The notes: generated from the sequence alone by a model not told the origin. 64,000 nucleotides of DNA from Cryptomeria japonica (GCF_030272615.1 NC_081415.1:630765240-630829239); one strand, 5' to 3'. Positions 48,420-60,903 are shown, counted from the stretch's first letter. Program-made: numbers and translations.

Positions 48420-49200
48420 TCAATGTCGAGGAGTTGGATCCTTTCCAAAGCCCATCATCGCATGGGTTATAAGCCCTGTACATTTGCGGAATCCTTCTGC
48501 CACACGCCCAACCAATGGCACACTTACAGTATGCCTATTCTTCAGAGGTCCCTTACCCCACCTGCAATCACAGAGCTCCTGCCACTGTTAGTCGTCACAT
48601 TCCATTCAACACTAGGGAATTGAAGCAGGACAGGATATGATAACTACCGGTCTTCATGTCGAATGATCTTGCCATGTTCAACCTGCAAGGAGACATCCAT
48701 TGCCATTGTTGTTGTCACTGATGGGTGGAAAACTTCATACTAATGGCAATCGTACTACAATAATATATGTTTGCATCAAGCTTTTCTTCCTTTTTCAATT
48801 GTAAATGGTGAATACTGGGAGCTAGAAATCAATGCATTCAAACATCTGCAACTGTTTGAATTTTATGTAATAATATCCATACCTGAAGTGCAATCAAAGA
48901 TGTTAAATCAATAGTTTTCCCCATGACCTTGTAGTGTTGTTTGTTGTCAATCAGTATCTGTAAACAGACAATTTTGTAAGTTGTGAAGAGGTATATATCA
49001 CGGATTTCATTAGAGAAAACTGAAAGAAGACACCAAGGAAGATAAATCTATTCAGTTTCAATAACTATAATATTTGCTGTTGAAGGGAAATGTGTAATAC
49101 TAATGCCCAAGATATTTCCTTGTAAAATCACCTCTCCAGATCCGGGGGAAGTTTCATTTTCTTGCACACTGTATTCAACAATTTTTCCTTCGCTTAAAAT
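48420..49200 (-). CDS. NTF2/SnoaL-like plant protein, last four exons
   Basis: Four minus-strand exons join in phase with GT-AG borders: 49200-49132 (ILSEGKIVEYSVQEN...SGE), 48957-48883 (ILIDNKQHYKVMGKTIDLTS...), 48682-48648 (VEHGKIIRHEDR) and 48561-48420 (WGKGPLKNRHTVSVPLVG... GLITHAMMGFGKDP..., TGA at 48422-48420). Introns are 174, 200 and 86 bp, each starting GT and ending TGCAG or TACAG. The GEILIDNKQHYK...GKIIRHED...PL.NR pattern is that of plant NTF2-like/SnoaL-like cone proteins of unknown role. About 107 codons without a stop suggest recent or present function. Upstream exons are not found before the copia LTR at 49530; they may lie beyond it. The family name is from memory. Confidence 0.7.
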
Positions 49201-49529
49201 CTGCAGCATGACATGCAATGCCAATATCAGCAGATCCACTCCAACAACTTTTGATAGCAATTTCTCATCATGCCTTTATGGTTTCAGACTTACTGCTAGA
49301 AACAAGAAATAACTCTGTATATAAAGTAAAAAATTCACTAAATAACAATACTTTAGAAAGGAAAACTTATTAGATAAACTAAACATTTAGCTTTCAACAT
49401 TTTGACTGGTTAGTCATAGACAAGGTATGTTAAGGAAATAGGATAGGAGAACTTGTTTGCACATTATAACATGTAAAACACCATACCTAACACAAGTGTC
49501 TGTTTTGAAGCATTGAGTGACATTATTTT
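49201..49529. other. Intron or upstream DNA of the NTF2-like gene
   Basis: Contains the acceptor side of the first visible exon (GCATGTCATGCTGCAG on the minus strand). No further exon is recognisable before the copia insertion. Confidence 0.5.
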
Positions 49530-50238
49530 TGTAAATGTTATTTGATTTTCAATTTAAGATGCAAGGTATATTCAAGGTTATTCTTCTTCTATATGTTATT
49601 TCTTAATATAATGGATCTGATTATTGTCTGGTATGATGCAGATGGAGAAGGAGCATTTATCGATTTCAATGTTCTTCTCATCATTATCGATTGATATATA
49701 TATATATATATATATGCTAATGAGGAGGATCAAGCAATACCTTGACCGGTCATGTCTAATGGACATGACCGATCAAGATATTACTTGATCGCACCTCTTA
49801 GAATCGTAATTGCATTTTACCTTATACCAATCGGCATGTATAAGTTACTAATCGGTGTGTATATCATAACAAGTGAGCCGATACTAACCGGCGTATATAT
49901 TATTAACAAATACACCGATACTAATCGGTATGTAGTCTTTTATAATCCCGATAACAATCGGTGTTTACGTAGTTAACGTGTTTGACCGATAATAATTGGT
50001 GTGCAAATGATTAACAAGGTAAACCGATACCAATCGGTATTTGTGCTTTATGATTTGCAACCGATAATTTAGACATTGATCGGAATAAGTTAGGTTATAT
50101 ATCGAAGAATGATCATTAGATGAAGGAATGATAAATGAAGTCTTATCATAGTCTATCGATAAGATAGATGATTGAATGAGAGAGTTCATTTATCTCTCAT
50201 TCAATCATTTATCTTACCGAGGCTATCATGTATCAACA
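49530..50238 (-). repeat. Copia 3' LTR
   Basis: 709 bp; plus strand TGTAAATG to ATCAACA. It has a longer TA run than the other LTR and an array of ACCGATA...AATCGGT palindromes (49828-50090). Confidence 0.93.
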
Positions 50239-50829
50239 CTCCCTCTTAGCTAGGTAAGATAAATGAAAGATAACATATCTAGCATCACATTTCTAACGAT
50301 GATCAGAATTCCTTACGTAATCTGACTCTCTAGGGGATCATATCACCTAAACATGTGACATGAAGTATCATCAATCATCTGATACAGAAAATCACATCAC
50401 CTAAGCATGTGACATGAAGTACCACCTAAACATGTGATACAAACGTTCATCACATCAACTTGTGATGACAAGATATCACCTAAGCATGTGATATCAGTAT
50501 TGCCTAAACACGCAATACTTTAGGAATAAGTATAGGAGAATAGTTAAATTCTTAACTTATTCAAGTTGTGGTATGTGCACTAGCATTTTATTCAAATGCT
50601 TTACCACAACACACTCATGGCACATCCAGGGCATACCAAAGATCCAACATGATAACTGGTTTGAACATCATAAGATCGTCACCTTATAATGTCTACATAC
50701 AAGTGTTCATTATCTAAGAGATTGTCACCTCTTAGACATGAACACAGGTGGTTAAACCCATAAAAGTCCTAACATGACAAAGAAGTTTACACATAAAACA
50801 TCTTAATAAGCATAGGAGTACAAAGCAAA

Positions 50830-51950
50830 TTAAATTTCAATCATACCAAGACCTTTTCTGAAGTGCTCAACTTTCACCCTTGAAAGTGGTTTGGTAAGAA
50901 TATCTGCTGTCTAATCTCCTATACAAATGTATTCCAACTGGATCATATTCCTATCTACCATGTCTCGTACATAATGATATGGAATCTCAATATGTTTGGA
51001 TCTGTCATGAAACACCGGATTCACTGAAAGTTTTATACAACTTTGATTGTCGCAATGAATAACTGTAGGCTTCATTGGTTCACTGAATAACCTCACAAGC
51101 AGCTTCCTAAGCCATACTGCCTCTCGAGCAGCCATGGAGGCTGCAATGTATTTGGCCTCAATGGAACTCTGTGCTACTGATGACTGTTTTCTGCTGATCC
51201 AGGATATCATGGCTGGCTGAACCTAAACTGAAAGAACACCCTGAGGTGCTTTTCCTGTCAGTTACACTTCCAGCCCAATCTGAGTCTGTGAATCCGTGTA
51301 GATCTAGTTCAACTCTCTCATATTTGAGACCAAGTTTTAGGGTACCTTGCAGATATCTCATGATATGATTTACTGCTACTAGGTGTATCTCCTTATGTTT
51401 ACACATAAACTGTTCAAGGCATTAACTGCATAACAGATATTTGGTCTCGTATTTACAAGATACATCAGGGACCCAATCATTTGCCTATATAGAGTAGGAT
51501 TTGAAGGTTGTGATTCTACTGCTGCTTCCTTAAGTTTATGAAGGTTTGTTTTCATTTGGAGAGGTCATGGGTCTGCACTTTAGCATTCCAAATCTCTTCA
51601 AAATGTCCAAGGTATATTTATCCTGGTTTAGTATGATGCCATCAGAGTTCTGCCATACTTCCAAAACTAGGAAGTAATGAAGGAGTCCCAAGTCTTTCAT
51701 ATCAAATTCTTTAGCAAGGTCTTTCTTACACTGAACTATGAGGTGATCTTTTCCTGTGATTAACAAATCATCAACATATAAAATCAATATTAGCATATCA
51801 CCTTTGTTTTGCTTATAGTAGAGGTTAGAATCTGCATCAATCTTGGAGAAACCTAGATTTGAGAGATAAGTATCAATTCTTTCATACCAAGCCCTGAGAC
51901 CCTGTTTAAGCCCATAGAGAGCTTTCTAGAGTCTACACACATGAGACTCT
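50830..51950 (-). pseudogene. Copia RT C-terminal half and RNase H
   Basis: Frames on the minus strand: EQPERFEIHDTESHVCRL, stop, KALYGLKQG (about 51985-51900), LILYVDDLLITGKD (51790), EFDMKDLGLLHYFL, MRYLQGTLKLGLKY and GFTDSDWAGSVTDRKSTSG (51340-51240), SSIEAKYIAASMAAREAVWL (51160), CDNQSCIKL (51055), ending RVKVEHFRKGLGMI near 50845. The YVDD and DSDWAG motifs are intact. Stops and a frame change near 51160 break it. Confidence 0.88.
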
Positions 51951-53455
51951 GTATCATGAATCTCAAACCTTTCAGGTTGCTCTAGGTATACTTCTTTTGA
52001 AGGTTCCTGAAGGAGCAACATACTTCTGAGCTTCTTCTACAGTTTTGGTGGCCCATAGTGGTCTTTTCTTGAGGTTCTTTCTAGGTGGGTTTTGAGTTTC
52101 ACCTACATTTTCCTCAAGACTCTCCCTCTGAAGCTCAGGAGCAGTGTCTTCCTCTATTCTAGGGGTGGGGATATAGACTTCAGGTTCTATTGAGCTTTGA
52201 GCTCTTTTGAAGGCTAAGTCTTCTTCAAAGATTACATCCCTACTCAGTTCAATATTCCTCTGACCAGATATATAGATTCTGTAGGCCTTGGAGGTTTCAA
52301 TATATCCTACAAGTATTCCCCCTTTTCCAAAAGGCTCTAATTTTAATCTCTTCTCCTTAGGTACATGAATATAGATAGGACACCCAAATATTCTAAGGTG
52401 GCTGATATCTGGCCTTGTTTTAGTAAAGACTTCCTTAGGGGTTTTAGCTTCAAGATGGGAGTGAGGACATCTATTTTGTATATATACAGCAATGCTTGTT
52501 GCTTCTGCCAAAAGGTTGGTATTTAGATTCTGATCAAGAATCATGGCTTTGGCAGCTTCTACAATTGATCTATTTTTCCTCTCAGCTACCCCATTTTGTT
52601 TATAGTAAGCTCCCTCTTAATCCCAACATTTTTACAAAAGTCTTTAAACAAATTTGAGGTGTATCCTCCCCCATTGTCAGTTCTTAAGGTTTTGATTTTA
52701 TTTCCTGAGTAGTTTTCTGTTAGTGATTTAAATTCCTTAAACCTATTAAGGATCTCTTCTGATTCTTTACATTTCAGAAAGTAGATCCAAGTTTTCCTAT
52801 AGTCGTCGTCAACAAATATTACATAATACAAACATCCCCCTAAAGAAGGTACAGACATAGGTCCAGATATATTAGAATGAACTAACTCTAGAACTTCGCT
52901 TGTTTTCCTAGTACTATTTTGAAAAACACCTTTAGCATTTTTACCTAGTGCACATCCCTTGCATGCCCCTGAATGATGTTGCTTTAACTTAGGTAGGCCT
53001 GTGACAAGGTTTCCCATTGATGATAAAGCTCTAAAAATTCAGGTGACCTAGTCTTCTATGCCAAACTTCATTAGCATCTGTAGTTTCATGGATTAGGGCT
53101 AGGTTGAGCTCTGTGCACAACTCATACAAGTAGCCTTGTCTTTGACCAATGGTTTTAGCTTTCTTGATAGATGAATTCTTTGACCAAGCCAACACCTTGT
53201 TGTCCATGAAAGTCACTCTGTACCCATTATCCTCTAGTGCTGATATGGAGACTAGGTTTCTCTTAATGTCTGGGACATATAGTACTCTTTTAAGTTGTAA
53301 TGATACGCCTGACTTTTGATGGTGTAGGTTCCAACTCCTTTGACTGGATGTGTGGAATCATCTCCGATAGTCACTTCCTCATCATTCTCCTCTATCATGG
53401 AGTCTAGCACTTCTCTAAACCCTGTAATGTGTCTAGATGAGCCATTGTCGATCAC
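51951..53455 (-). pseudogene. Copia protease remnant and integrase
   Basis: Protease core reads VIDNGSSRHITG (53455-53420; usual DSG). Then the GAG-pre-integrase VWHRRLGHLNF (53050), GCALGKN, and the integrase core: LVHSNISGP (first Asp replaced by Asn, near 52880), RTDNGGGY (52685), and RCPHSHLEAKTPKEVF with IFGCPIYIHVPKEKR (52460-52350). Near 52010 the linker KYVAPSGTF runs straight into EVYLEQPERF, so the RT segment carrying the first catalytic Asp and SAFLNG-type block is deleted. Confidence 0.85.
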
Positions 53456-54334
53456 CTAGGAGTTAACCTTGTTTGATGCTTGGTTTGTAAGTGCTGAGTA
53501 GAGTACATACTTCTCGGAGTCATCTTCCCTTTTAGATTTTCCTGCTTTGGCAAATGTGGCTTGTTGTTTGGCTCTTTCTGGACATTTGGCAACATAGTGC
53601 CCAAATTTGTCACATCTGTAACATTGAATCTGTGAAAGATCCTTCTTGAAGGTGTTCTTGCCATGACGACCTTTCCTCTTCCTAAATTGTTTTTGCTTGC
53701 TTTTCTTGTTGGAGTTTGTATTTAGGACTTGAAGATCTTCATCTATATTCTTTTGTTTGATCCCTTTCTTATTTAACCTTGATTCTTCTTGGAGACAATT
53801 TGCTTTTAGCCTATCAAACTTAGGAAATTCATCCCTTGCACTGATGCCTTGGACGAATGTTTCCCATATACTAGGCAACCCATCTAGAGCAATGAGTGTT
53901 AATTCTTTGCTTTGGATCTCATATCCAAGGGTTGCTAGTTCATCCCTTAGGGCTGATATCCGCATGAAGTAGACATTGACTGACTCCCCTTTGATCATAG
54001 CTATATGATTTATTTCTCTCTTTAAAGCCAAGGTTCTACTAGCATTGGATATCTCAAATGCATCTTCAAGTTCTTTGAACATGTTGTAGGCCGTTGCATG
54101 TTTCCTTATGATGGGAATGATATTATTTCTCACTCCATCAACTAAGATTTTGATGGCCTTTTCATTTCCCTCTATCCAAGTTGTTTTGTCAGGTTCAGTC
54201 TCAGGTTCTCCAGTTTTAGTTTTTACAAATGATTCGACTTTAGTTTCTTTTAGAATCATCTGAATTCTGAACTTCCATGCTGAGAAGTCATCACCTCCTC
54301 CGAGTCTATCTTCGAATCTGATAGTGCTAGCCAT
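53456..54334 (-). pseudogene. Copia gag
   Basis: Start at ATG 54334-54332 (MASTIRFEDRLGGGDDFSAW), a typical copia Gag opening; an in-frame Met lies upstream at 54382 but adds residues without family support. It has NMFKELEDAFEISNASRTLALKRE... and a CCHC knuckle CYRCDKFGHYVAKC (near 53590). It ends at TAG 53458-53456, just before the protease, where Trp or Gln would restore the reading frame. About 290 codons are open. Confidence 0.88.
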
Positions 54335-54409
54335 TAGAAGAAACGTGATGTTGAATATATGCTTGTCTTGAATTTTCCACAAAATTGAATAGCCTCAGGT
54401 TCGATTTAA

Positions 54410-54425
54410 CCTGGCTCTGATACCA
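54410..54425 (-). other. Copia primer-binding site
   Basis: Minus-strand TGGTATCAGAGCCAGG directly follows the 5' LTR, complementary to the 3' end of plant initiator tRNA-Met. Confidence 0.93.
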
Positions 54426-55123
54426 TGTAAATGTTATTCGATTTTCAATTTGAGATGCAAGTTATATTCAAGGTTATTCTTCTTCTATATGTTATTTCTT
54501 AATATAATGGATTTGATTATTGTCTGTTATGATGCAGATGGCGAAGGAGCATTTATCGATTTCAATGTTCTTCTCATCATTATCGATTGATATATATATA
54601 TGCTAATGAGGAGGATCAAGCAATACCTTGACCGGTCATGTCTAATGGACATGACTAATCAAGATATTACTTGATCGCACCTCTTAGAATCATAATCGCA
54701 TTTTACCTTATACCAATCGGCATGTATAAGTTACTAATCGGTGTGTATATCATAACAGTGAGCTGATACTAACCGGCGTATATATTATTAACAAATGCAC
54801 CGATACTAATCGGTATGCAGTCTTTAATAATCCCGATAACAATCGGTGTTTACGTAGTTAACGTGTTTGACCGATAATAATCGGTGTGCAAATGATTAAC
54901 AAGGTAAACCGATACCAATCGGTATTTGTGCTTTATAATTTGCAACCGATAATTTAGACATTGATCAGAATAAGTTAGGTTATATATCGAAGAATGATCA
55001 TTAGATGAAGGAATGATAAATGAAGTCTTATCATAGTCTATCGATAAGATAGATGATTGAATGAGAGACTTCATTTATCTCTCATTCAATCATTTATCTT
55101 ACCGAGGCTATCATGTATCGACA
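54426..55123 (-). repeat. Copia 5' LTR
   Basis: 698 bp, plus strand TGTAAATG to ATCGACA, with the same palindrome array as the other LTR. Confidence 0.93.
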
Positions 55124-56705
55124 AATTTTAGGGTGCAGCAGTGGTTGTATTTTGGCACTGTTTACAGCAGCATCTCTTTTAACATATCCTCCTCATTCCA
55201 ATTTCCTTTTTACTTCTTTCATCTTGTCCAAACTTTTGCATTGTCCTAGAAACTAGAATATCCTTATTTTGAAAAACCTGTAAAAGATATGTTGAGAGAT
55301 ATCATTCTCTTGAATATATATGCTTCGTTTCTTCTTTTTTATTTTATCGTGAGCGGGAGACTTCTGGAGATGCTTGGAGACTGTGGAGGAACATCTCATG
55401 CATGTAGGGACATTTCCAACCACATCCCCGTCCTTGAGACATGTCCTAGGGGGCCACAAATGTGTCTCCCAGCAACCTTGATTATAACATTTCCTTCACA
55501 GTTGTCATTTCCCATTCCTTGTGTAATAATTTCACTCAAATGCATCTTGTACCCAAACCAGTTCATCACTTCAAACTAGATAAGATTTTGATCTAGGTTC
55601 GACATGAGTTTGATTAGGTTTTGATGTTACCCAATGAAAATCTACATAGATGAGTAAAATTCGGGCCAAATCTAGCCAAACCCAAGGGCAAACTGCCCTC
55701 TCCCAAACACAAAAAAAGCTATTCTCCCCCCAAGTTTCAAGGACGGGGACGGTAGGGAAGGTGAGACATGTTTTCAATATAGAGGTACATATGGGCCATT
55801 TTTTAGGGGATGGTAGGGGACGACTATTAAAAAGTAGGGAAATTTTAAAAAATATAGAGAAATTTCAAATATTCATATCATAACATTGATAAAGTATTCA
55901 TCATAGACATTGTAGAAGCTTAATACAGAAAATTAAACTTGAATTGAGATTTAACATGAGAATTGCAAACGAATTGACAAAATTAAAATTCTTTTATTGT
56001 CAATGTGTATACATACTATATAAGAATTATAACAAAATGCTTAAAGGCTCCAAGTTTCAACTATAAAATGACAAAAACATAGGAAATATATGGCTGCCCC
56101 TAATCAACAGATGCAATTGGTAGGTCTGCATCAAAATCAGAGCTTGAGTTTAAGTCGTTGTATAAGGGGCTGTCCCAAGCAACGAGACCCCAAGTCCTCA
56201 AGTCCCTAAAACGTTTCAGGGATGGGGACAAGTGTACCAAGGCAGGGGACGTGTCCCCAAGGAGCACTATAAAAAAGTCAAAAATTTTAATGGAAAAAGC
56301 AAAAACAATTTTAAGAGACCTTAACCCACCCTAAAAAGTGGCTTCTAAGTCGTTAAAAAAACACAAAACAAAAGAAAAAGCACATTCCTACCTCTCATTC
56401 CTTACTCGCCACAATCTCCATTTCTGCTCATTGTTCACAGCTGCAAGTTATTTTTGTGTTAGAAAATCATGCCCTTGCTATTCCTACACCTCAAGGAGTG
56501 TTAAAAAGCTTGCATTGAGGAGAATCTTCATTTAAGATAAAAATTTTAAAATGTTTTTTTTTTCTTTCCAAGCTGCATGACTTCTTTTATATACACAAAA
56601 AGAGTATTATTGTTGTCTTGTTAAAGTTTTTTGAAGAGTAATGTGGGGTTACATTTTTTTTTTTGATAGTTATTTTAAAATGTGTAGAGACAGTGATAGT
56701 CTAGA
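55124..56705. other. Non-coding flank of hAT relic
   Basis: No gene. It holds GGGGAC-rich blocks on both strands (55350-55470, 55735-55825, 56195-56265), with words such as GACGGGGACGG and GGGGACGTGTCCCC (palindromic, 56246-56259). It may be the 5' non-coding part of the hAT element that encodes the downstream transposase; no terminal repeats were identified. Confidence 0.5.
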
Positions 56706-57160
56706 ATGGCTAGGAGTTCCATTTTTGTGGATGAAGGGTCAGCTAGGTCTTTTCAAATTGACCACCATTTCAGCAACATGTGGACATGATCGAGCAGCTT
56801 CCCAAAGGTCAGGGTTATCATTGGCACTACTACAAGTGCCAAAACAAAAATAAGAGCTCCTATAGGTGTGTCAAAGTCCATTTGCATGTGATAATTGTTC
56901 AACGAACAATAGTTTGTGGTTGGCTGACCAAAATGGGTTGTCAAAGGCATAAATTCTTTCTTATCAAAGAGCAAGAGCAAGTGCAAGGTGTGGCTAAAAT
57001 TTCGAGATCAAAATTTCATGCTTTGGCCAAGAAAGGATCCCTTAGGCCACTCAAAAGGCCATTTTCAAGTACCTCTAGTAGTTGATTCCACACTTCCATT
57101 TCTTCTACGTCTTCAAAAGAAAACAACATGCATCATTTTCCTCTAATAGAACAAAGGATG
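56706..57160 (+). pseudogene. hAT transposase, BED zinc-finger part
   Basis: hAT transposases cut and paste DNA transposons. From ATG 56706 the frame reads MARSSIFVDEGSARSFQIDH; after a frame change near 56780 it continues DMIEQLPKGQGYHWHYYKCQ and SSYRCVKVHLHVI, the Cys-x2-... and RVKVHL pattern of a BED finger (one Cys is Tyr). A Ser/Lys-rich linker follows to NRTKD at the insertion point of the solo LTR. The reading frame resumes at 60904. Confidence 0.75.
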
Positions 57161-57990
57161 TGTTGATGGTGTTTTTACGCACCATGCAACACAGAATAAA
57201 ATACTAAGTATTCTATCCTCTCTTGAACAAAGACTCCCAAATGCTAAGCTATGTGATCAAGTGGGACGACTCCAAGGTTCTCGAATGTCAGGTCTTGACG
57301 TGCTCTTGGATAGATTTAGTTGTATATGTGATATTGCTGGGATCACAAGGTGGCCTTACGTTGAATGCTTGAATGCTTTGAATATTTTGAATGTTGCTGG
57401 AACGTGGGAATTAGCTTGATTTAAAAAAAGGAAAAAGGATAAGGGTTGAGGAGGCTAATCTAACTCCTAAGAATGTAAGAGCAATGGACAATCTTTGATG
57501 AAATTCAACTAAGTCTTGCTTTGAAATGCAACGAACATCTTCACAAGGCTAGTGCGATCTTCCAAGGATAGCTTTATGATTTTCAAATCATCACCACAAG
57601 CATAGACACCATCAAGTCGATGCATATCAATGAAGAGAAAAAATTGAAGTTAAGTTTGGTTAATAGATTCAGTTGACTACGCAGGGCACTTTACCATCGG
57701 CAAGGTGTTAGTAGTATGGATATATGAATTTCACCATTGATCATACACAAAGTCTTCCATTCATCTAAACGACATGAAAATCAAATTGAGAAGTAGAGAC
57801 CATGCAAATTGCTGAATCAACATATCAATTTCACCATATCTTCAATGAAGTTTACATGCTTCTTGCAACAATGTCTTGGCAACAATCTTTGTCTTCTCTT
57901 CCTACTCTACTCTAATCGCTATTTGTTATTGAGCTACTAACTATTGTCTATTCTCTTCAATATTAACTTTACAAATGAAGAGATGGAGCC

Positions 57991-57997
57991 TTTTATA
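57991..57997 (-). promoter_or_regulatory. TATA box of solo LTR
   Basis: Minus strand CACTATAAAAGGCTCC, about 835 bases before the LTR 3' end. Confidence 0.6.
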
Positions 57998-60559
57998 GTG
58001 CTCTTATTATGATTGAGTGGCTTAGATCCATTCACAATCAATGGCCAAGATCAAAAGATAGAAACCCTAATTAGGGTTTGTTACACCCATTGCAAAGCAT
58101 TTAATGCTTGACCAATGATAATATTACATTTGATGGGACACATGTCCTCCTTTGAAAATTCAACCAATAGATAATGGTAGGTACAACGAACTCTGTGCCC
58201 ATGTGGTAGTTATCTCTTTTGATGGATGAGTTTAGGTTCATTGAATCTGGGCTTAGATGTGATTGGATAAATGATGATTGGGCGTCACCTCAGCCTACTT
58301 GATCTTTGTAACATCACAAGTTGTAGATGAATGAGGCATATCTCTTGATACTCAACATTATCAAGCTCTTGATGTGATGATGACTTTGCTCTAATTGATC
58401 TTCTAACTTTGATTGTCTCTTTTGAAACTATCTCGTCTTGATCACTTGCATTCTGGAGCTTCCATTTAGCTATACTGGCAATGATTCTTGGATTTCCAAA
58501 GGAAATTCAAGATTGTGAAAAATTTCCATCCTTGAATGCTTGATGTTGATTACTATCCTTTGCCTTGATGTTGCCTTTCCATTACTCCTCATGCTGATTG
58601 CTTGTATCAGACCTTCTCATTGCCTTGGACGGATCTCGTTCTTGTCTAGAACGTCTTGTTCTTGTTTGTCGTGCTCCTACCATCCTTAACCTACGAGAGT
58701 TGTTCAAGTTAGTCTCATGATATGATATTTGCTTATAAAGTGAAATTGACCATCTAAGTAAAGAATTCCTAACTTTAGAATGATAAGCCTAAAACCCTAG
58801 GTTGCATTTCTAATCCTTGATTGTACATGATCATCTTAGATTAATGATAATTCCTTATAAATTTCTAAGATGATCAAAATATAATAAAGAGGACCCTCAA
58901 CAATCAAAATCATATAAAATCGATAGATAATAAGCTGGATCAGCATTAAACACAGTCTGATTTTATATGAAAATCACCAAATAAGCTCCATCTGAAACCT
59001 GCAAATTGTTTTATGACAAACCGAACTTAATTTTGGTGGTCTCTTTAGCCAAATCTAATGTCTTTCAAGTGAATATGGCTTTGACTGATCGCTGAACTCT
59101 GTCAACTTCTGATGTTGATTCAATTGCCTCTTTGATTCAATACCAACACTAATAAGTATGCTGATGTTGCTGCGTGAAAATCAGATTTGCTGTGGCTAAC
59201 GGATTTGTTGTGAATGATGCCAATTCGCTGTAGATGGTGATCAAATCCTCCTCCCTCATTAATCTCTTTTGTTCTTCAATGTCAAAGGAATAAATTTGCT
59301 TTAAAGTGTTTGAATGGGGGTCACTGGAAATCAAATTCACTACTAAAGCATATCACTGATGAACAAAGCAACACCCCTTCCTTAGCAATATCGATTTCAA
59401 GCTGATCCAAAGGAGACAAGTTCGCTGGTAGCTTAGAGTGCGATCAAGTATAAACCATGATCTCTGAATGAAGCAGCCATATGTAAAATGAATTCGCTGT
59501 CCTTAAGATGCAATCACTGACAAGTCTTGGTGCACTCGCTGTATGGCAAAATCATCTGAACTGTGAAATCGCTGATCAAGGAGGATCGCTGTATGTTAAT
59601 TCCCTGTCAAACCATATCGCTGGTCTTTCTAACACATCCGTTGCTAAATGAAGGCAATTCACTTTCTCAGCAATATCGATTTCTTGATTTGATCAAATGA
59701 AATGATCAACTCGAGCTTATAGGGATGCAAAAATCGGTACATCATCACAAGTTGTCCAACGATTTTTATTTAATGCATCTTATTTAAAACAATGACACAT
59801 GGGTCACATTCATTTAATATTTGCATATCTATCAATCTCAGTTTGTAAATGAAAGTATCCCATTCAAAATCGGGGCCCTTTGGAAGAGCAAATTCGCTTT
59901 ATTTTGCATCTTAAATTAAATGCCTTACCACTGATTCATAAAGGCAAAATATCATTCATTAGATGTGTGGCAAAGGACTTCGAGTTTTGCAATTTGAATC
60001 ATTAAATGAAATAGCTTTGCGATCACTCATTGAATGCATTGTAATCATCATTTATAACCTTGCTTAGAATTTCAAAATTCAATCTTTCAATTAAATGATT
60101 CGCATTGGTCTAATCAAGCTGTGGTTATCAATTTTAAATGTCTTCTCGCCTGTGTGACATCTTCTATGCATTGCAATCATTGTTTCAAAATCGATTTTGA
60201 GTTTTGAAACTCTCATTGAATGTGCGTATACAGATAGCATTGTGGAAATTTAATTAGGCGACGCCATCACACTTGTATTGAATGTGCTTTGTACAGGCAA
60301 AATAGTGGCGTGAAAATTTTGATCTTGAAAGGGTGCCATCTATTCATGCTACACACTATGTGAACTCACCAAATGCTATGTCTTGCATGCATTGGGCATA
60401 CCATCATCTCCTTGTTCATCGTGCCTCATCAAATGAATTGCATCATTTAAAAGTTCAAGGCAACATCATCTCTCCTCATCTCAAGGCGGACTTAGCTTAG
60501 ATCGCTCTATCCATGGATCATCGTGGTCAAAGGACAAGATGCATTTGGTCAAAGTACAA

Positions 60560-60660
60560 TGCGTTCTAGCTTATTAGAATGAGTGGTGTTCTAGCCGAGA
60601 ACGGATAGCTTTCTAACTTAGAATGACAAGGTTTCTAGCCTAGAATGACTAGCTTGTTTT
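60560..60660. repeat. TTCTAG palindrome array in solo LTR
   Basis: Four short inverted repeats within about 85 bases: GTTCTAGCTTATTAGAAT, GTTCTAGCCGAGAAC, TTTCTAACTTAGAAT and TTTCTAGCCTAGAAT. Confidence 0.8.
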
Positions 60661-60903
60661 CCATGCCTTAGCCAAATTTTCTCATTTCATTTCCATTAGA
60701 GCGAGCAAAGATGTGAACCATTCACTTCCTAAACCTTGAAAACTGACTAACCTCATTAGAGAGACTTGACTTAATTGGCTCTTGTCAATTACACTTCTTC
60801 AAATGAAAGGCAAATAGCTAAAAGACTCAAAAACTAACCTAGAAAGCAGAAAAAAGTGGGGGTCCCCATTTGTAATGGGGCGATGTGTGAAAACGTCACA
60901 ACA

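Larger units (their letters stand above)
49530..55123 (-). mobile_element. Ty1/copia LTR retrotransposon
   Basis: On the minus strand: 5' LTR 55123-54426, primer site TGGTATCAGAGCCAGG (54425-54410, the initiator-Met tRNA type), gag, protease, integrase, RT/RNase H, polypurine tract CTAAGAGGGAG (50249-50239), 3' LTR 50238-49530. The flanks ATTTT (49525-49529) and AATTTT (55124-55129) fit a 5-bp target duplication with one base of slippage. About 20 substitutions separate the LTRs by eye. The RT N-terminal half is deleted and stops are present, so it is inactive. Confidence 0.92.

Noticed and set aside
49048..49260. Single-exon reading of the first NTF2-like exon
   Set aside because: The frame runs into a stop past a usable donor at 49131; only the spliced form continues in phase with the next three exons.
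57185..60903. LTR starting at TGCAACACAG with a primer site at its left
   Set aside because: Starting at 57161 gives perfect GGATG duplications on both sides and restores the hAT frame, so it is a solo LTR with no primer site.
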